Origin: Magnetospirillum sp. | GTDB lineage: Bacteria; Pseudomonadota; Alphaproteobacteria; Rhodospirillales; Magnetospirillaceae | Assembly: GCA_016212565.1 (NCBI GenBank) | Contig: JACRFY010000033.1 | Location: 1-32,305, forward strand | Direction: 5' to 3' | Length of the DNA: 32,305 bases | Part shown: piece by piece, positions 16,172 to 26,200 of the stretch | Numbering within the stretch: position 1 is the stretch's first letter | Layout: each line of letters begins with the position of its first letter | Program-made: the position numbers and the translations under genes | The notes under the pieces: model-generated | What the model saw: only the letters and a program-made list of their open reading frames with translations | What the model was told of the DNA's origin: nothing | The model's database searches: none

Positions 16172-19100
16172 TCAGACGGCGTCGTCGGCATTGGCGATCG
16201 GGTTGCCCCAGGGATCGCGGAGCTTCAAGTGAACGTTCGCTTCCACGTCACGCATGGAGCGGCCGGCAACGAAGCGCTGGTGAGCCTGTGACAGGTTGGG
16301 CAAGGCCGGATCAAGCGGCGCATGCAGCAGCGTCTGACGCGCGCCTTGCCGCGTATAGGCGAAGGCCAGCCCATTCGCCGTCTGCTCGTCGGCGACGGCG
16401 ACCCAGTCGGCAAGGAGGTCATCGATCAGGCGGGCCAGGTCGGCCGTGCCGCCGGCCACCGCACCCTCGGGGGCGCGGTCAATAATGGCGTCACGCACCC
16501 GGCCCGCAATGTCAGGCTGGTCCCTGAGCGCGCGCACCGCCAGCTCTGGGGTCAGTGCCGGATCGATATGACGGGCGATCGCCACCACCACGGCCGCCAA
16601 TGCCCGGTCGAGGGCACGTGCCGCCCACGGTGTCACGCTGGTCGCCTCGACCACGCGATAGAAGGTGCGATGAAACTGGCCGAACTGCTCATAATGCATG
16701 CGGTCGCGGGGCTTGTGGACGTTGAGTACGGTCACCACCAATCCCGGCTTTGTCGGTGCGCGGCCGACGCGGCTGGTCGCCTGAATATACTCGGCCGCCG
16801 TCTTCGGCTGGCCCTGGACCAGCATCAGGCCAAGCCGGGTGATGTCGAGACCGACCGAGATCATATTGGTCGCCAGTGCCACATCGACGGTGTCGGCGGC
16901 GACCCCAAATTCCGTCTCCAGCCGCCGTTTCGCTTCGGCCACCTGATCGGTGGACACGCGCGAGGTCAGCTCGAGGGGCTCGCCCAAGCGCCGGTTGGCA
17001 AAGGGCGTGTCAGCCGGCAAGATTCGTCGCCGTTCGCGGCCGTAGCGACGAGCGCGGTCCCGCACCTCGTCCTCGACGATGCGCCGCGCGCCGCCGAGTT
17101 CGCGCAATGCGTTGAAATAGCAGAGCGCCGTCAGGTAGGGATCGGCCGGGTTTTCCGCGCCGCCGCCAGCAGCATCATAGGCGGCCTGGGACGCGGCCAC
17201 CAAGGTGGTCAGCGCGCGCAAGAACACCAACTTCGGTCCCCGCCCCTGGGCGGCGAGGCCGAGATACCAACGCGGCGGGTTGTTCTCGTCCCGCACCGTT
17301 CGGGCGAAAAAGCTGTCGGTGCGCTCGATGCCGGGCGGTGGGAAAACCTCCGTGCGCTCGCGGTCGAACAGGGCTCGAATTTGCCCGGCGGCGCGGCGGA
17401 CCGTGGCGGTTGACGCCACGATCTTGGGCCGGATGCGGTGCCCTCCCCGCATGCGGGTCGACAGCCGGTCGATGGCGGTCTCATACAGCCCCGCTACCGT
17501 CCCCAGCGGCCCGGAGATGAGGTGAAGTTCGTCCTGGATGATCAGATCGGGCGGCTCGAGGGTCCAGTCATTGTGCAGTCGCTGACCTTGGCCGGGCTCC
17601 GACGCCCCGAAGAAGCCCTGATTGGGGTCGAAGCGATCGACATGGCCAAAGAAGGCACCGCTAGCCCCCACCCATGGCAGTGCCGCGAACTTGTCGACGG
17701 TGGCAATGAGGAAGGCTGGCAGGCGGCGATAGATCGGCTCGTCAACGGTCAGGAGCGGCAGCGCGCGATCGCCGGTAAAATCGCAAGCCGGATTGCTGCA
17801 ACGGATTTCCAGATTGCGAGGGGCGTGATCGTTGGGCACGCAGCGGAACGATTCGCGCCCGAACGGGGTGCCGCACCAGGGGCAAGCCTTGATCGGAGCC
17901 GGCGCCCGCCCGCCCTTTTGGCGGAAACGACGGACACGGGTGACGGCGGTCTCCTCGCCGGTGTCACCACGCCCACCGAGACGATTGGGAGAGGCATCCG
18001 AACCCACCCACAGCCCGATCTCGATCGGCCAGGTACCGAGCAGCGGCTGACCGCCAGGACCGGCGTTGGCGGGGTCGGTACGCATCAGTTCCAGGGCACA
18101 CACCACCCCGGCGGCGCGGGCCAACTGGTCGAGGGTCAGCAGGCGGAGCGTGTAGCGCATCATCACCGTCACGCCCGCCCCCAGCACGCCCCCGGCCGAC
18201 AGCCGGCGGTGGGCGATGGCGAATGCGGCGAGGCCGAGATAAGCCTCGGTCTTGCCGCCGCCGGTGGGGAAGAACAGGAGATCGACGACTTCACGGTCCG
18301 GATGGACTTTGTCCGCCAAGGAGCCGAGATTCAGCAGGATGAAGGCGAGTTGGAAGGGGCGCCAGGTCGGCGCCCGCTGGGCGGCGGGATCACCATTGGC
18401 GCCGGCATTGCGGCGTCGCGCGGCCCGCGCCACCGCCTCATTCATCATGCGAAAGGCAAGGCGAACGCGATCGTCCTGCAGCAGTGCGATGCCGGCGGCG
18501 ATGCGTGCCTGCGCCGACCCCATGCGGGCGGTCAGCACTTCGGCGGTCTGGCGCCGTCGCTCGGCCCGCACCTGTCCGGCCACCGCTTGCTGGGCCGCGA
18601 TCCATACGCCATAGAGTTCGGGCAATCGCCTTAACCCGGCGATGAGCGGCGCGCTGCCTTGTTCGGCCAGATCGGCAAGCGCTTCCATGCCGAACTCCAC
18701 GCCTTCCATGTCCTCGTTCGGAGCCACCCGCTCGACTTCGGCGAGCGGCAGGAAGTCGGTATGGACACGGCAAACCCGTCCCTCGCTGTCGGGAGGTGTC
18801 CACCCCGCCGCAGCGTTGCGGCCGACGCCGTACTCGGCAAGGTCACGGTAGTGCAGATCGCCGAGACGCAGGTCGTCGTCGGGCGACCAGTACCCCGACA
18901 GGTCATAGCGCGGGCTGAACCCAGTGGGGCACAGCAACTCGATGCAGACTTGGAAGGCGTAGGCGGCATCGGAATAGCGGCGCGACGCCGCCGACCGCCG
19001 ATTGACCAAGAAAACAGTAACGGCGCGCACGCGCTCCTCGCCGCCTTCCGGCGTTTCGAAGGCGAAGGCACGGGCATGGACGGTCAATTCGAGCGCCCCG

Positions 19101-19651
19101 CCCGGCACCAGCGGCGACGCGCTTTCGGGCACCAACATGCGGCGGCGGCCATCGGCGATGGGCAGACGGACGCGGCGCTCCTGCGGCACGCGCACCCAAT
19201 CGACCTTGGTTTTCTTGGCTTCGACCTCGCCGCCGCCATCATCGGGCAGCAGGACGCCCGGCGGCAGGGGCGGCTCGGTGACGTAGTCACCCCAGCTGAT
19301 CACCGCCTCGACCTCGGCGACATCGAGCGGCAGCAACACGGTGAGACCAACCGAGGACGGCAGGAAACGGCGCCGGACACTCGGGGCTTCGGGTTCGGCA
19401 TCGTCGCCCGCCGCACCGCCTGCGCCGTCACGCTCGGCGCTCTCGGCCTCCAGGTCCATCTCTTCCTGAACTGCCGGATCGTCCTCTTCCGGCTCATCCT
19501 CGGCCGGGGCGAGGAAGCCGGTCAGATACCAGCGCGACGGATTCTCGCTGAGGCGTTCGCGGGCGAGATCGGCATCGCCTGAAGCCGGCCCGACAAGGTC
19601 GCGCCGCAACGTGTCGACGAGGGTCGCTCGAATCTCGGTGCTGTTGGTCAT
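16172..19651 (-). CDS. drmA: DISARM anti-phage helicase DrmA
   Basis: 1159 residues, a superfamily 2 helicase-like protein. Visible motifs: Walker A FFPTGGGKTEAYLG (460-473), DEAD-box variant IIQDELHLI (704-712), motif III VASTAT (745-750), motif VI QATSRVGRA (957-965). A zinc-binding insert lies between motifs I and II (C590, C593, C604, C618, C623). The N-terminal third contains an acidic stretch (EDEPEEDDPAVQEE) and DrmA-type unknown domains. DrmA forms the DNA-binding core complex with DrmB. Its ATG overlaps the stop of the PIN-like gene (ATGA), and drmB starts 9 bp after its stop. DrmA is normally directly downstream of drmMI; here four genes intervene. Confidence 0.93.
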   Translation of the reverse strand: MTNSTEIRATLVDTLRRDLVGPASGDADLARERLSENPSRWYLTGFLAPAEDEPEEDDPAVQEEMDLEAESAERDGAGGAAGDDAEPEAPSVRRRFLPSSVGLTVLLPLDVAEVEAVISWGDYVTEPPLPPGVLLPDDGGGEVEAKKTKVDWVRVPQERRVRLPIADGRRRMLVPESASPLVPGGALELTVHARAFAFETPEGGEERVRAVTVFLVNRRSAASRRYSDAAYAFQVCIELLCPTGFSPRYDLSGYWSPDDDLRLGDLHYRDLAEYGVGRNAAAGWTPPDSEGRVCRVHTDFLPLAEVERVAPNEDMEGVEFGMEALADLAEQGSAPLIAGLRRLPELYGVWIAAQQAVAGQVRAERRRQTAEVLTARMGSAQARIAAGIALLQDDRVRLAFRMMNEAVARAARRRNAGANGDPAAQRAPTWRPFQLAFILLNLGSLADKVHPDREVVDLLFFPTGGGKTEAYLGLAAFAIAHRRLSAGGVLGAGVTVMMRYTLRLLTLDQLARAAGVVCALELMRTDPANAGPGGQPLLGTWPIEIGLWVGSDASPNRLGGRGDTGEETAVTRVRRFRQKGGRAPAPIKACPWCGTPFGRESFRCVPNDHAPRNLEIRCSNPACDFTGDRALPLLTVDEPIYRRLPAFLIATVDKFAALPWVGASGAFFGHVDRFDPNQGFFGASEPGQGQRLHNDWTLEPPDLIIQDELHLISGPLGTVAGLYETAIDRLSTRMRGGHRIRPKIVASTATVRRAAGQIRALFDRERTEVFPPPGIERTDSFFARTVRDENNPPRWYLGLAAQGRGPKLVFLRALTTLVAASQAAYDAAGGGAENPADPYLTALCYFNALRELGGARRIVEDEVRDRARRYGRERRRILPADTPFANRRLGEPLELTSRVSTDQVAEAKRRLETEFGVAADTVDVALATNMISVGLDITRLGLMLVQGQPKTAAEYIQATSRVGRAPTKPGLVVTVLNVHKPRDRMHYEQFGQFHRTFYRVVEATSVTPWAARALDRALAAVVVAIARHIDPALTPELAVRALRDQPDIAGRVRDAIIDRAPEGAVAGGTADLARLIDDLLADWVAVADEQTANGLAFAYTRQGARQTLLHAPLDPALPNLSQAHQRFVAGRSMRDVEANVHLKLRDPWGNPIANADDAV

Positions 19652-20166
19652 CGGGAAATTCCCGTCTCGAGGGACGCCAAGTCGCTCAACTTAGCCTCAT
19701 GCCATCTTTTTGCGTATTGGACTTTCAGTTGCGGGTTCGATCGATGGCCGATGTCGTTCAGCAAGCCTTCCAGCGACACCAGACGATCACGTAGACCGAG
19801 CCTTATCCCGATCCGTAGGCTACTGGCGTCCGGCCCGCAAAGAACCCAGGCGTCAGCGCGGGTGAGCGCGTGCGCCCACAGATGCTTTTCGCCCGGATCG
19901 AGATCGACGATGCGCGCCTCCCGTGCCAACGCCTGTGCGAGATCGGCGTCCGCAACGGCGTGGACGGCAGCAAGGCTTCGGCGCAATTCAACCTGGTCGA
20001 TCTGCAGCTCCGGGCGCCGATTTTGGAATCCCGTGAGCGTTTCTTCCACGCACTTTTCGACGGCTTCCGTCCGGTATCGCTGGGTCAGAGCCCGCCAACT
20101 CGCCGTCCGGTGACACTCCAGGATCGCATTGGTATCGACAAGGAGGGGACCGGAATGCGACGCCAT
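19648..20166 (-). CDS. PIN-like domain protein (putative RNase)
   Basis: 172 residues. The start LLVDTNAILE puts an acidic residue (D11) at the end of strand 1, as in PIN nucleases. Other fitting positions are E37/E41, E93 in PGEKHLWAHAL and D113 in VLCGPDASSL. This is the usual four-acid spacing of PIN-like folds, though overall similarity is weak and the family is not named with certainty. It lies 6 bp after the XRE-ImmA gene, a pairing seen elsewhere between HTH-peptidase proteins and PIN (for example DUF4411-like) proteins. Its stop overlaps the drmA start, so it is co-expressed with DISARM. Role inferred. Confidence 0.68.
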   Translation of the reverse strand: MASHSGPLLVDTNAILECHRTASWRALTQRYRTEAVEKCVEETLTGFQNRRPELQIDQVELRRSLAAVHAVADADLAQALAREARIVDLDPGEKHLWAHALTRADAWVLCGPDASSLRIGIRLGLRDRLVSLEGLLNDIGHRSNPQLKVQYAKRWHEAKLSDLASLETGISR

Positions 20167-20172
20167 GGCGGG

Positions 20173-21282
20173 TCACAACTCCATTGCCGCGTCGATTCCG
20201 TGCGCTCGATATAGCTCCGGCAGGTCGTCGAGGGTGACGCCGAGCAGGCCAGCCGCCCGCCGGGTGGAGAGGACGCCGTCGTCGAGCGCGCTGGCGATCA
20301 CCTCCATGAACCGCCGCGAAAACGGCGGCGGCATGTCGCGTGCCCTGCCGGGTCGGCCGTTATTGCGGATGGCGGCCTCGGGCACCTGTCGCGCCACCGC
20401 CTGGGAAATGATCTTGAGATCGGCCAAACGCCACCGCAGTGCGGACGCGGTGACCGCCAGTTCGTCCGCCATACGGTTGAGCTTGGCGACGATGGCTCCC
20501 ACGTCCATGCCGGCCCAGTCCCCGGCTCGCGCGATGACAGTCCGCGGCATCAGCACTGCCGATGCGAAGCCGTTGGCGAGGCGCTCGACGTGCGACTTCG
20601 AGATTTCGCTGGCAGCCTCGGAATGATGGGGTGGCATCGCTTCCCAGGTCAGGATGTGGAAGAGTTCATGGGCCAGGTCGAAGTGGCGCCGCCCTTCCGG
20701 TTCGCGGCGGTTGATCAGGACGGCGTCCAATTCCTGCAGGCGGCAGGCGGCGCCCGAGACGCCATCGATGGCGTCGACCATCAGCACCAAAATGCCGAAT
20801 TCCTGGTCCATGACCTCGGCCAAGCGCCGGGCCGGCACGTCGCCGAGGGCGAAGTCGGCCGCAAAACGTTCGCCAGCAGCGCGGGCCTCGTCGTCGGTGC
20901 TCCTTGTGGTAAGGGTCAGGGTACGCCGGAACAGGGGAGCGGCGTGGCCGACCTGGGGGGCAACCCGGCGGAAGGTGGCGATCCATTGTCCGGCGCCCTG
21001 CTCGAAAGCCATCAGTCGCTCCGGCGCGATCCCCGTCTGCCGCCAGGAGAACCGGCCCTCGTCGCCGACGAGGACGAAGGGATCGGTCATTTCCTCGACG
21101 GTCGTCTTGAACACCTTCGCCGCCTGCAGCAGCTCGTCGGCCGACAGGCGGCGTTCGCCGGTCTCGATGGCCGAGATCGTCTGGCGGTCCTTGAATCCGA
21201 GTTGGCGCGCCAGCTCATCCTGGGTGAGCTTGTGCGCCTCCCGCAGGGCTTTGATGCGGGGACCGAAGGCAGGTTGTGTCAT
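20173..21282 (-). CDS. XRE-type regulator fused to ImmA/IrrE zinc peptidase
   Basis: 369 residues. Residues 7-62 form a helix-turn-helix of the XRE/Cro type (IKALREAHKLTQDELARQLG, TISAIETGERRLSADELLQAA). The C-terminal half is an ImmA/IrrE (COG2856-like) peptidase with the zinc motif HELFH (205-209) in RRHFDLAHELFHILTWEA and a downstream helix (SHVERLANGFASAVLMP) supplying the third ligand. ImmA peptidases cleave repressors on a stress or DNA-damage signal. A GGAGGG ribosome site precedes the ATG at 21282, and a candidate promoter and operator lie upstream. Together with the PIN-like gene it looks like a regulator/nuclease cassette placed inside the DISARM operon. Confidence 0.88.
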   Translation of the reverse strand: MTQPAFGPRIKALREAHKLTQDELARQLGFKDRQTISAIETGERRLSADELLQAAKVFKTTVEEMTDPFVLVGDEGRFSWRQTGIAPERLMAFEQGAGQWIATFRRVAPQVGHAAPLFRRTLTLTTRSTDDEARAAGERFAADFALGDVPARRLAEVMDQEFGILVLMVDAIDGVSGAACRLQELDAVLINRREPEGRRHFDLAHELFHILTWEAMPPHHSEAASEISKSHVERLANGFASAVLMPRTVIARAGDWAGMDVGAIVAKLNRMADELAVTASALRWRLADLKIISQAVARQVPEAAIRNNGRPGRARDMPPPFSRRFMEVIASALDDGVLSTRRAAGLLGVTLDDLPELYRAHGIDAAMEL

Positions 21283-21286
21283 GGCA

Positions 21287-21329
21287 CCCTCCGCAGAGGG
21301 GTATGCTCTTGCGAATTGCCGATTGCAAG
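21287..21329 (-). promoter_or_regulatory. Candidate internal promoter with operator and SD hairpin
   Basis: In the only sizeable gap of the operon insert: TTGCAA (21323-21328) and GCATAC (21301-21306) on the minus strand are spaced 16 bp apart, like a -35/-10 pair. They overlap an imperfect inverted repeat cttgc...gcaag (21308-21329), a possible operator for the downstream XRE protein. Nearer the gene, ccctc-tgcg-gaggg (21287-21300) forms a hairpin that would cover the ribosome site. Inferred from spacing only. Confidence 0.4.
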
Positions 21330-21347
21330 ATTTTCATGCGTCTTAGA

Positions 21348-22877
21348 TTAGGGAGCCCTTTCTGATATCTCGTCCAACAGACGGTCCCGGGTCGCATCGG
21401 TGATCTCGCCCATGTTGGCAAGATGACGTATGAGCGCCGTTCGGCTGACCTCCATTTGCCTCGCGGCGCCGATGATGGCGTCGATCGTCACCCTATCGCC
21501 GGGCTCGGACATCGTGCGGCGAATCAGTTCTGCGGGCATCAACAGCATCGCTGCAAAGGCGTTGGCTCGTTGTTCGATTTCCTGAGGCGCCCAAGGGGTG
21601 CTGGTATGGGTAACCCGCTTTGCCCGATTTCGATCATGCAGGAGATGGCATAGCTCGTGACCAATCGTGAATCGCCGACCGGGCGAATAACGGTTTGCCG
21701 AATGGTCGGTATTGATCAGAATGGTGGGCTGAATCTTCTCCCCGGCCAAGGCAACGCCTCGCGGTCCGTCGCCGTCCAAGCGTTCTTCATCGACCTTCAC
21801 CTCAAGGCCGGCGAGCAGAGCATCGAGATCGAGATGATTGCCTTTCGGCAGCGCGTCTGCATCCTCCAAGAAATATGTCGCCAGCCGATAGCCTTCATCC
21901 CACGGTGACCGATCCACGACCGGCCGAGGCTCAACGAACTGGTCGATCGTCGCCTTTATCGGGCTGTCGGCCATCCTGCTGGCAGTCACCTCCAACAGCC
22001 TGCGAGCCGCCTTAGATGATATGTTTGGCGACAGCGATCCAAACATGGCAACAGCAGGAGACGGGCTGGCCAAATAAGTATTCCGACGCATCACGTCGAA
22101 TATACTTGATGATTTCACCCTCATTTCCGACTTTATACAGCCATATATTTTGCTCAGTTTGTCGTCGACGGCGGAGCCGTCAATGAACCAATTGATCCAG
22201 CGGTCAACCGATCCTTCTCCGCTCCGTGACGTCACTGCCTGGGAAAAATCCGGAAACCATGGGCGATCTTGAAGGGCTGGCTGCAAAACGGCCCATTCCA
22301 ATGCCCGATCTAACGCCTCGGCGACCGCTTCGACGGGAGGGTGGGCGACGCCGGTTTCCAGACGGAAAGAAACGGCATCGCCGCCCGGCTGGACGCGATC
22401 CCCCCAACTTATTTCGATCGTATCTTCCAGCCGGCGGAGAAAGAAATCGGGAATCACCCCGCCCTCGGCCGCGCAGCGAATGGAGTGGCGAGACGCCCAT
22501 GCCTGCCACGGAACAAAGGCGCCGCTGTCGAGACTGCGCCGTGCCAATACCGCCAAGTATGCGTCGCGCGCCGAGTGGTGGCGCGTGGGCGTGGGAAAGC
22601 GCTCTTCATGGAGCAGGGGCGCCCAATTGTTGGCAACCCACCGCAGGAGCGGCGCCAAATACCAAGTGACGGCGTCTTTTGATCGGGACTGGTCGTCGTC
22701 GAAGGTCAGGTCGTGCAGACAGAGGTTATAGCCGTTAACCCAAAGTCGCCACTCTCCCCATGACCCTACGGATGCATGTGGAGCCGCGTTGTCGCCATCC
22801 GGATCTTCGACGAGACGAAGATCAAGGGCGAACGAGTGGATGTCGCCGAAGCGCTCGAAACCGTCATCCAACCTCAT
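21348..22877 (-). CDS. ImmA/IrrE-type zinc peptidase with a long unknown N-terminal domain
   Basis: 509 residues from the ATG at 22877, which has a GGGGAGG ribosome site inside the end of the upstream gene; a GTG at 22892 is the alternative. Residues 1-380 match no family I recognise (GEWRLWVNGYNLCLHDLTFD, VANNWAPLLHEERF). The C-terminal part carries the zinc motif HELCH (407-411) in RRFTIGHELCHLLHDRNRAK, with the third ligand probably in EIEQRANAFAAMLLMP (E435 region). The peptidase class matches ImmA/IrrE, but there is no HTH. The gene overlaps the 126-aa upstream gene by ATGA. It is the second ImmA-like protein in the operon. Confidence 0.82.
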   Translation of the reverse strand: MRLDDGFERFGDIHSFALDLRLVEDPDGDNAAPHASVGSWGEWRLWVNGYNLCLHDLTFDDDQSRSKDAVTWYLAPLLRWVANNWAPLLHEERFPTPTRHHSARDAYLAVLARRSLDSGAFVPWQAWASRHSIRCAAEGGVIPDFFLRRLEDTIEISWGDRVQPGGDAVSFRLETGVAHPPVEAVAEALDRALEWAVLQPALQDRPWFPDFSQAVTSRSGEGSVDRWINWFIDGSAVDDKLSKIYGCIKSEMRVKSSSIFDVMRRNTYLASPSPAVAMFGSLSPNISSKAARRLLEVTASRMADSPIKATIDQFVEPRPVVDRSPWDEGYRLATYFLEDADALPKGNHLDLDALLAGLEVKVDEERLDGDGPRGVALAGEKIQPTILINTDHSANRYSPGRRFTIGHELCHLLHDRNRAKRVTHTSTPWAPQEIEQRANAFAAMLLMPAELIRRTMSEPGDRVTIDAIIGAARQMEVSRTALIRHLANMGEITDATRDRLLDEISERAP

Positions 22878-23254
22878 TTCCAGCCTCCCCACGACGCCCT
22901 ATCTATATCAGTTCGGGACCAAAGCCTGTCGACATCACGGCTCTTTATCTTCCGCTCCATTTTCCACCGATCGACAATATGCTGTTCGATCTTGTCCCAT
23001 TCAACCGGGTAGCCGTGCCACACGTTCTTATCATCCGGATAGGTCAGTCGCGCCATAAAGGCGACGCCGTCCCGAGTGGCGACGCGTGCATTGTCGCCCA
23101 TGGGCAGGCTGTGCTCGAACAAGTCCCGCGCCTCCTCCAGCGACATCCTCGGGCATCGCGTCCCCGGAGCGGTATAGGGTGGGCAATGCTTGTTGCTGGG
23201 CTCGTAGGTGGGCGTGGTGAGCGAGGCAGAGGCATCAGTCTTGCGTCGGATCAT
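22874..23254 (-). CDS. 126-aa protein of unknown function within the DISARM operon
   Basis: 126 residues. An excellent GGAGGTGA ribosome site lies 4 bp before the ATG at 23254, and the start overlaps the drmMI stop (ATGA); the 3' end overlaps the ImmA-like gene (ATGA). The N-terminus (STTPTYEPSNKHCPP-like, with two cysteines in CPPYTAPGTRC) is polar. The rest contains LEEARDLFEHSLPMGDNARVA, VWHGYPVEWDKIEQHIV and a Lys/Arg-rich tail. I do not recognise the family. The tight coupling suggests that it acts with the ImmA-like protein, DrmMI or both. No transmembrane segment is seen. Confidence 0.72.
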   Translation of the reverse strand: MIRRKTDASASLTTPTYEPSNKHCPPYTAPGTRCPRMSLEEARDLFEHSLPMGDNARVATRDGVAFMARLTYPDDKNVWHGYPVEWDKIEQHIVDRWKMERKIKSRDVDRLWSRTDIDRASWGGWK

Positions 23255-26200
23255 TCGTCACCTCCCTCCTGTTCCTCATCATTCCCGCCGTTGCCCTGCC
23301 GCCGGCCGCCCTGGCCGGGGGCGATGCCGAGGCGGAGTTCTTCCTCGTGGCGTTCGGCGTTCAGCGCCAGCAGGCGGGCCAGCACCTCGTCGCGCACCTC
23401 GGCCGGCCAGAAGTAGCGGCCCTGGTACTTGTGGTCGTCCTCGTTGCTCTCGTCGAGGAACACCGGCACCGCCAGCGGGATCAGGTCGTCCCAGCCATAG
23501 GCGCCTAGCACGGCCTGGTCCATGGCGTCGTGCAGGCGGCGGAGTTCGACGATGTCGGGCGACCGCTCATCGCGCTTGTGGAAGCGGTTGTAGGTCTTGG
23601 TCAGGCCCTCGTTCCGAGCGATCATCAGTTGGGCGCGGTGATTGTGATAGGCGCGGCCAGCATCTTCCGGACCGGAATCGGTCTCGAAATCCGCAGGGAA
23701 GGGGAAATTCACCAACACATCGCTTGGGTTGTAGGTATTGTCGTCCGCAGCTCCCCGTGTTGATCCAAACATCGTGCACCAGAGCTCATGTGACCGTGCT
23801 TGAAGCACGGCCAAGCCAGATAATGACGTTATGGCAAGTATAATAAGTTTGTGAGAAAAAATTTGATTCGCTGGAACGCGCACGAACGCGTGATGGGTTA
23901 GGGCTGCTGCGCCAACAGCCAACACGGTGGGCAATCTATTAATTGCGCGGTAAAGGCCAGGTTGCCGGTCTCCGAACCGCCACCAGCGTTTCCGTCTGGC
24001 CTCCCGATTGTCTTTGTCCCGTTGGGGTTTCACCATCTGGCGCACGATATGGATCAGGTCCGGCCAGTCTTCGGCCACAGGGCCGGGATAGTCTTGCGGC
24101 ACGGAACCTTCGCGCAGGTTCTTGGATTGGGTCTCCGGCGCCATCTGGAGCCAGCCGCGCTCGCGGTGGTCACGGCACAGCGGCATGTCAGCAAAGTCGA
24201 TGACATACCGGCGGTGGGCGTGCCGCGGGTCGTTTGTGATTTCCTGATTTCCAATAAAGGGGAAGATGCGTTCAGCGTTTCTCGCGTCCTTGTCGATCAG
24301 CTGCCGCATTTCCGCCAACGAGGAAGCCGTGCCTTTGGCTGCCGCTTCGTCGTCGAAGGTGAAGCCCATGCCGAGAACAACGGAGCCTTGAAAAGCCTTG
24401 CCTTGATTGGCTGCCAAAGCGGCAGGGCTTCCATCCAGGTTACCTTCAACCAGATAGGCGGAAATCCGCCGCACGGGCCGTCCGTCCAGTACCGGCTGTA
24501 GTGCCCGGCCCTTCATGACATGGACCACCGACACCACCACCGCTGCTTCGCCAGGCCACTTCAGGCGGCGGAGGGCGTGGCCGATAGTGCCACCGGCCTT
24601 CAGGATGGCCGCCAGGCCGGTCTGCCGCGTGTCGCCCTGGGCAATGGTGTTGGTGGCGATCAGGCCGAACATGCCATCCTGCCGCAGCAAGCCAAATGCC
24701 CGGCGGAAGAAGTGGGCAACCAGATCGGCGTTGCCGTGTGCCTCGGCGTGAAGGGTCTGGTACCAATCGAGAATGCCGTCGCGGCTGCCGGCGATGATGG
24801 TGTTCTTGCCGGCAAAGGGCGGATTGCCGACGATGGCGTCGAAACCATGATTGTCGCGGGCAAACACTTCGGGGAACTCGATCTCCCAGTGAAATGGAGT
24901 GATCGGGTGCCGGCCGGTTTGCAAGGTGGCTTCCAGCGCCTCTAGCCGTGGCCAAAGCTGGTCGGTGGGGCCGTGCGCCCAGCTTTCAATTTCCTGGCGC
25001 TGGCGCTCCCGGTCCTTGGGCTTCTGAGCCGAGAAGAACGCCGCAATGATGGCGTTGCCAACCAACCGCACGTGGTCGAGGCGCTGCTCGACCTGACGGT
25101 ACCGCACCTCCTGCACCGCGCGGGCCACGTCGTCGGGCGCGTTCTGAATTTCGGCCCGTCCGCGCAAGGCGGCCTCGAAGCGCTCGCGCACGAGCTGGCC
25201 GAAAAGCGGCAAACCCTTGCCGGCATCCCAATGCAGCGCCGCAATCTGCGCCCGCGTCAGCCCGACCAGACTATCTCCGGCCTTCATCGCGTGGTCGAGG
25301 AAGGTGAATTCGTGGTCGCGGGCCAGGGTCGCCAGCCACAGCGACAGCCGCGCCAGGTCGACCGCCATCGGGTTCTTGTCGACGCCGTAGAGGCAGCGCT
25401 GCGCCACCAGGCGGCGGGCGTGCAGGTCCTCGTCCTCGTCGGTGGGGATCGCCGGCCGGGTGCCCGGCCATTTCGCCCATGCCTTGACCAATCGGGCGGC
25501 CAGGGCACGGCAGGCTTCGACCAGGAAGGCACCCGAGCCCATGGCGGGGTCGCAGACCTTGAGGTCGAGAACCTGCTCCGGGGTCGCGTCGTCGCCCAGG
25601 CGGGCGAAGGCCGGCTCAAGGGCGTGGCGGACGATGGGCTCGGTCAGGCTTCGGGGGGTGTAGTGGCTCCCCGTCCGGCGGCGTTCGTCGGTGGGCTGCA
25701 GGATCGGCGTGCCGGCCGGCACCACCCGTTTGCCCGGCGAGCCGCGCTCGTCGACCAGCGGCTCCAATGCCGCCGCAAGATCGCCTTCGCCCTTGGCCGC
25801 CTTGATCGCCGCCTGCTGTTTGGCGGTCAACGAACTGCGCTTGGCTTCCTCCTTGAGGTGCTTCAGCCGCTCCTCGGGCTTGGCGGCGGCCAGGGCCTGC
25901 AGGTCGACGAAGACCGGGGTGCGGTTGTTCTTGCCGGCATGGATGGCCAGCACCGGGCCGGTGGCGACCTCGACGGTGAAGCCCATCACCGTCTCGTAGA
26001 CCGAACCGATTTGTTCGACATCGAGGGTGCGGTAGGACAGCCGCTCGCCCTTCAGCATCACCAGATCGTCGAGCAGGCGCAGCACGCTGCCGTCGCTCAC
26101 CCGCGGGATGCGCGGACGTTCGGCCGGGTCGGCGCGGCCTTCGAGGAAGGCGAAGGTATCGGGATCGAACAACTTGCCGCCGCGGCCGGTGATCCAGCCG

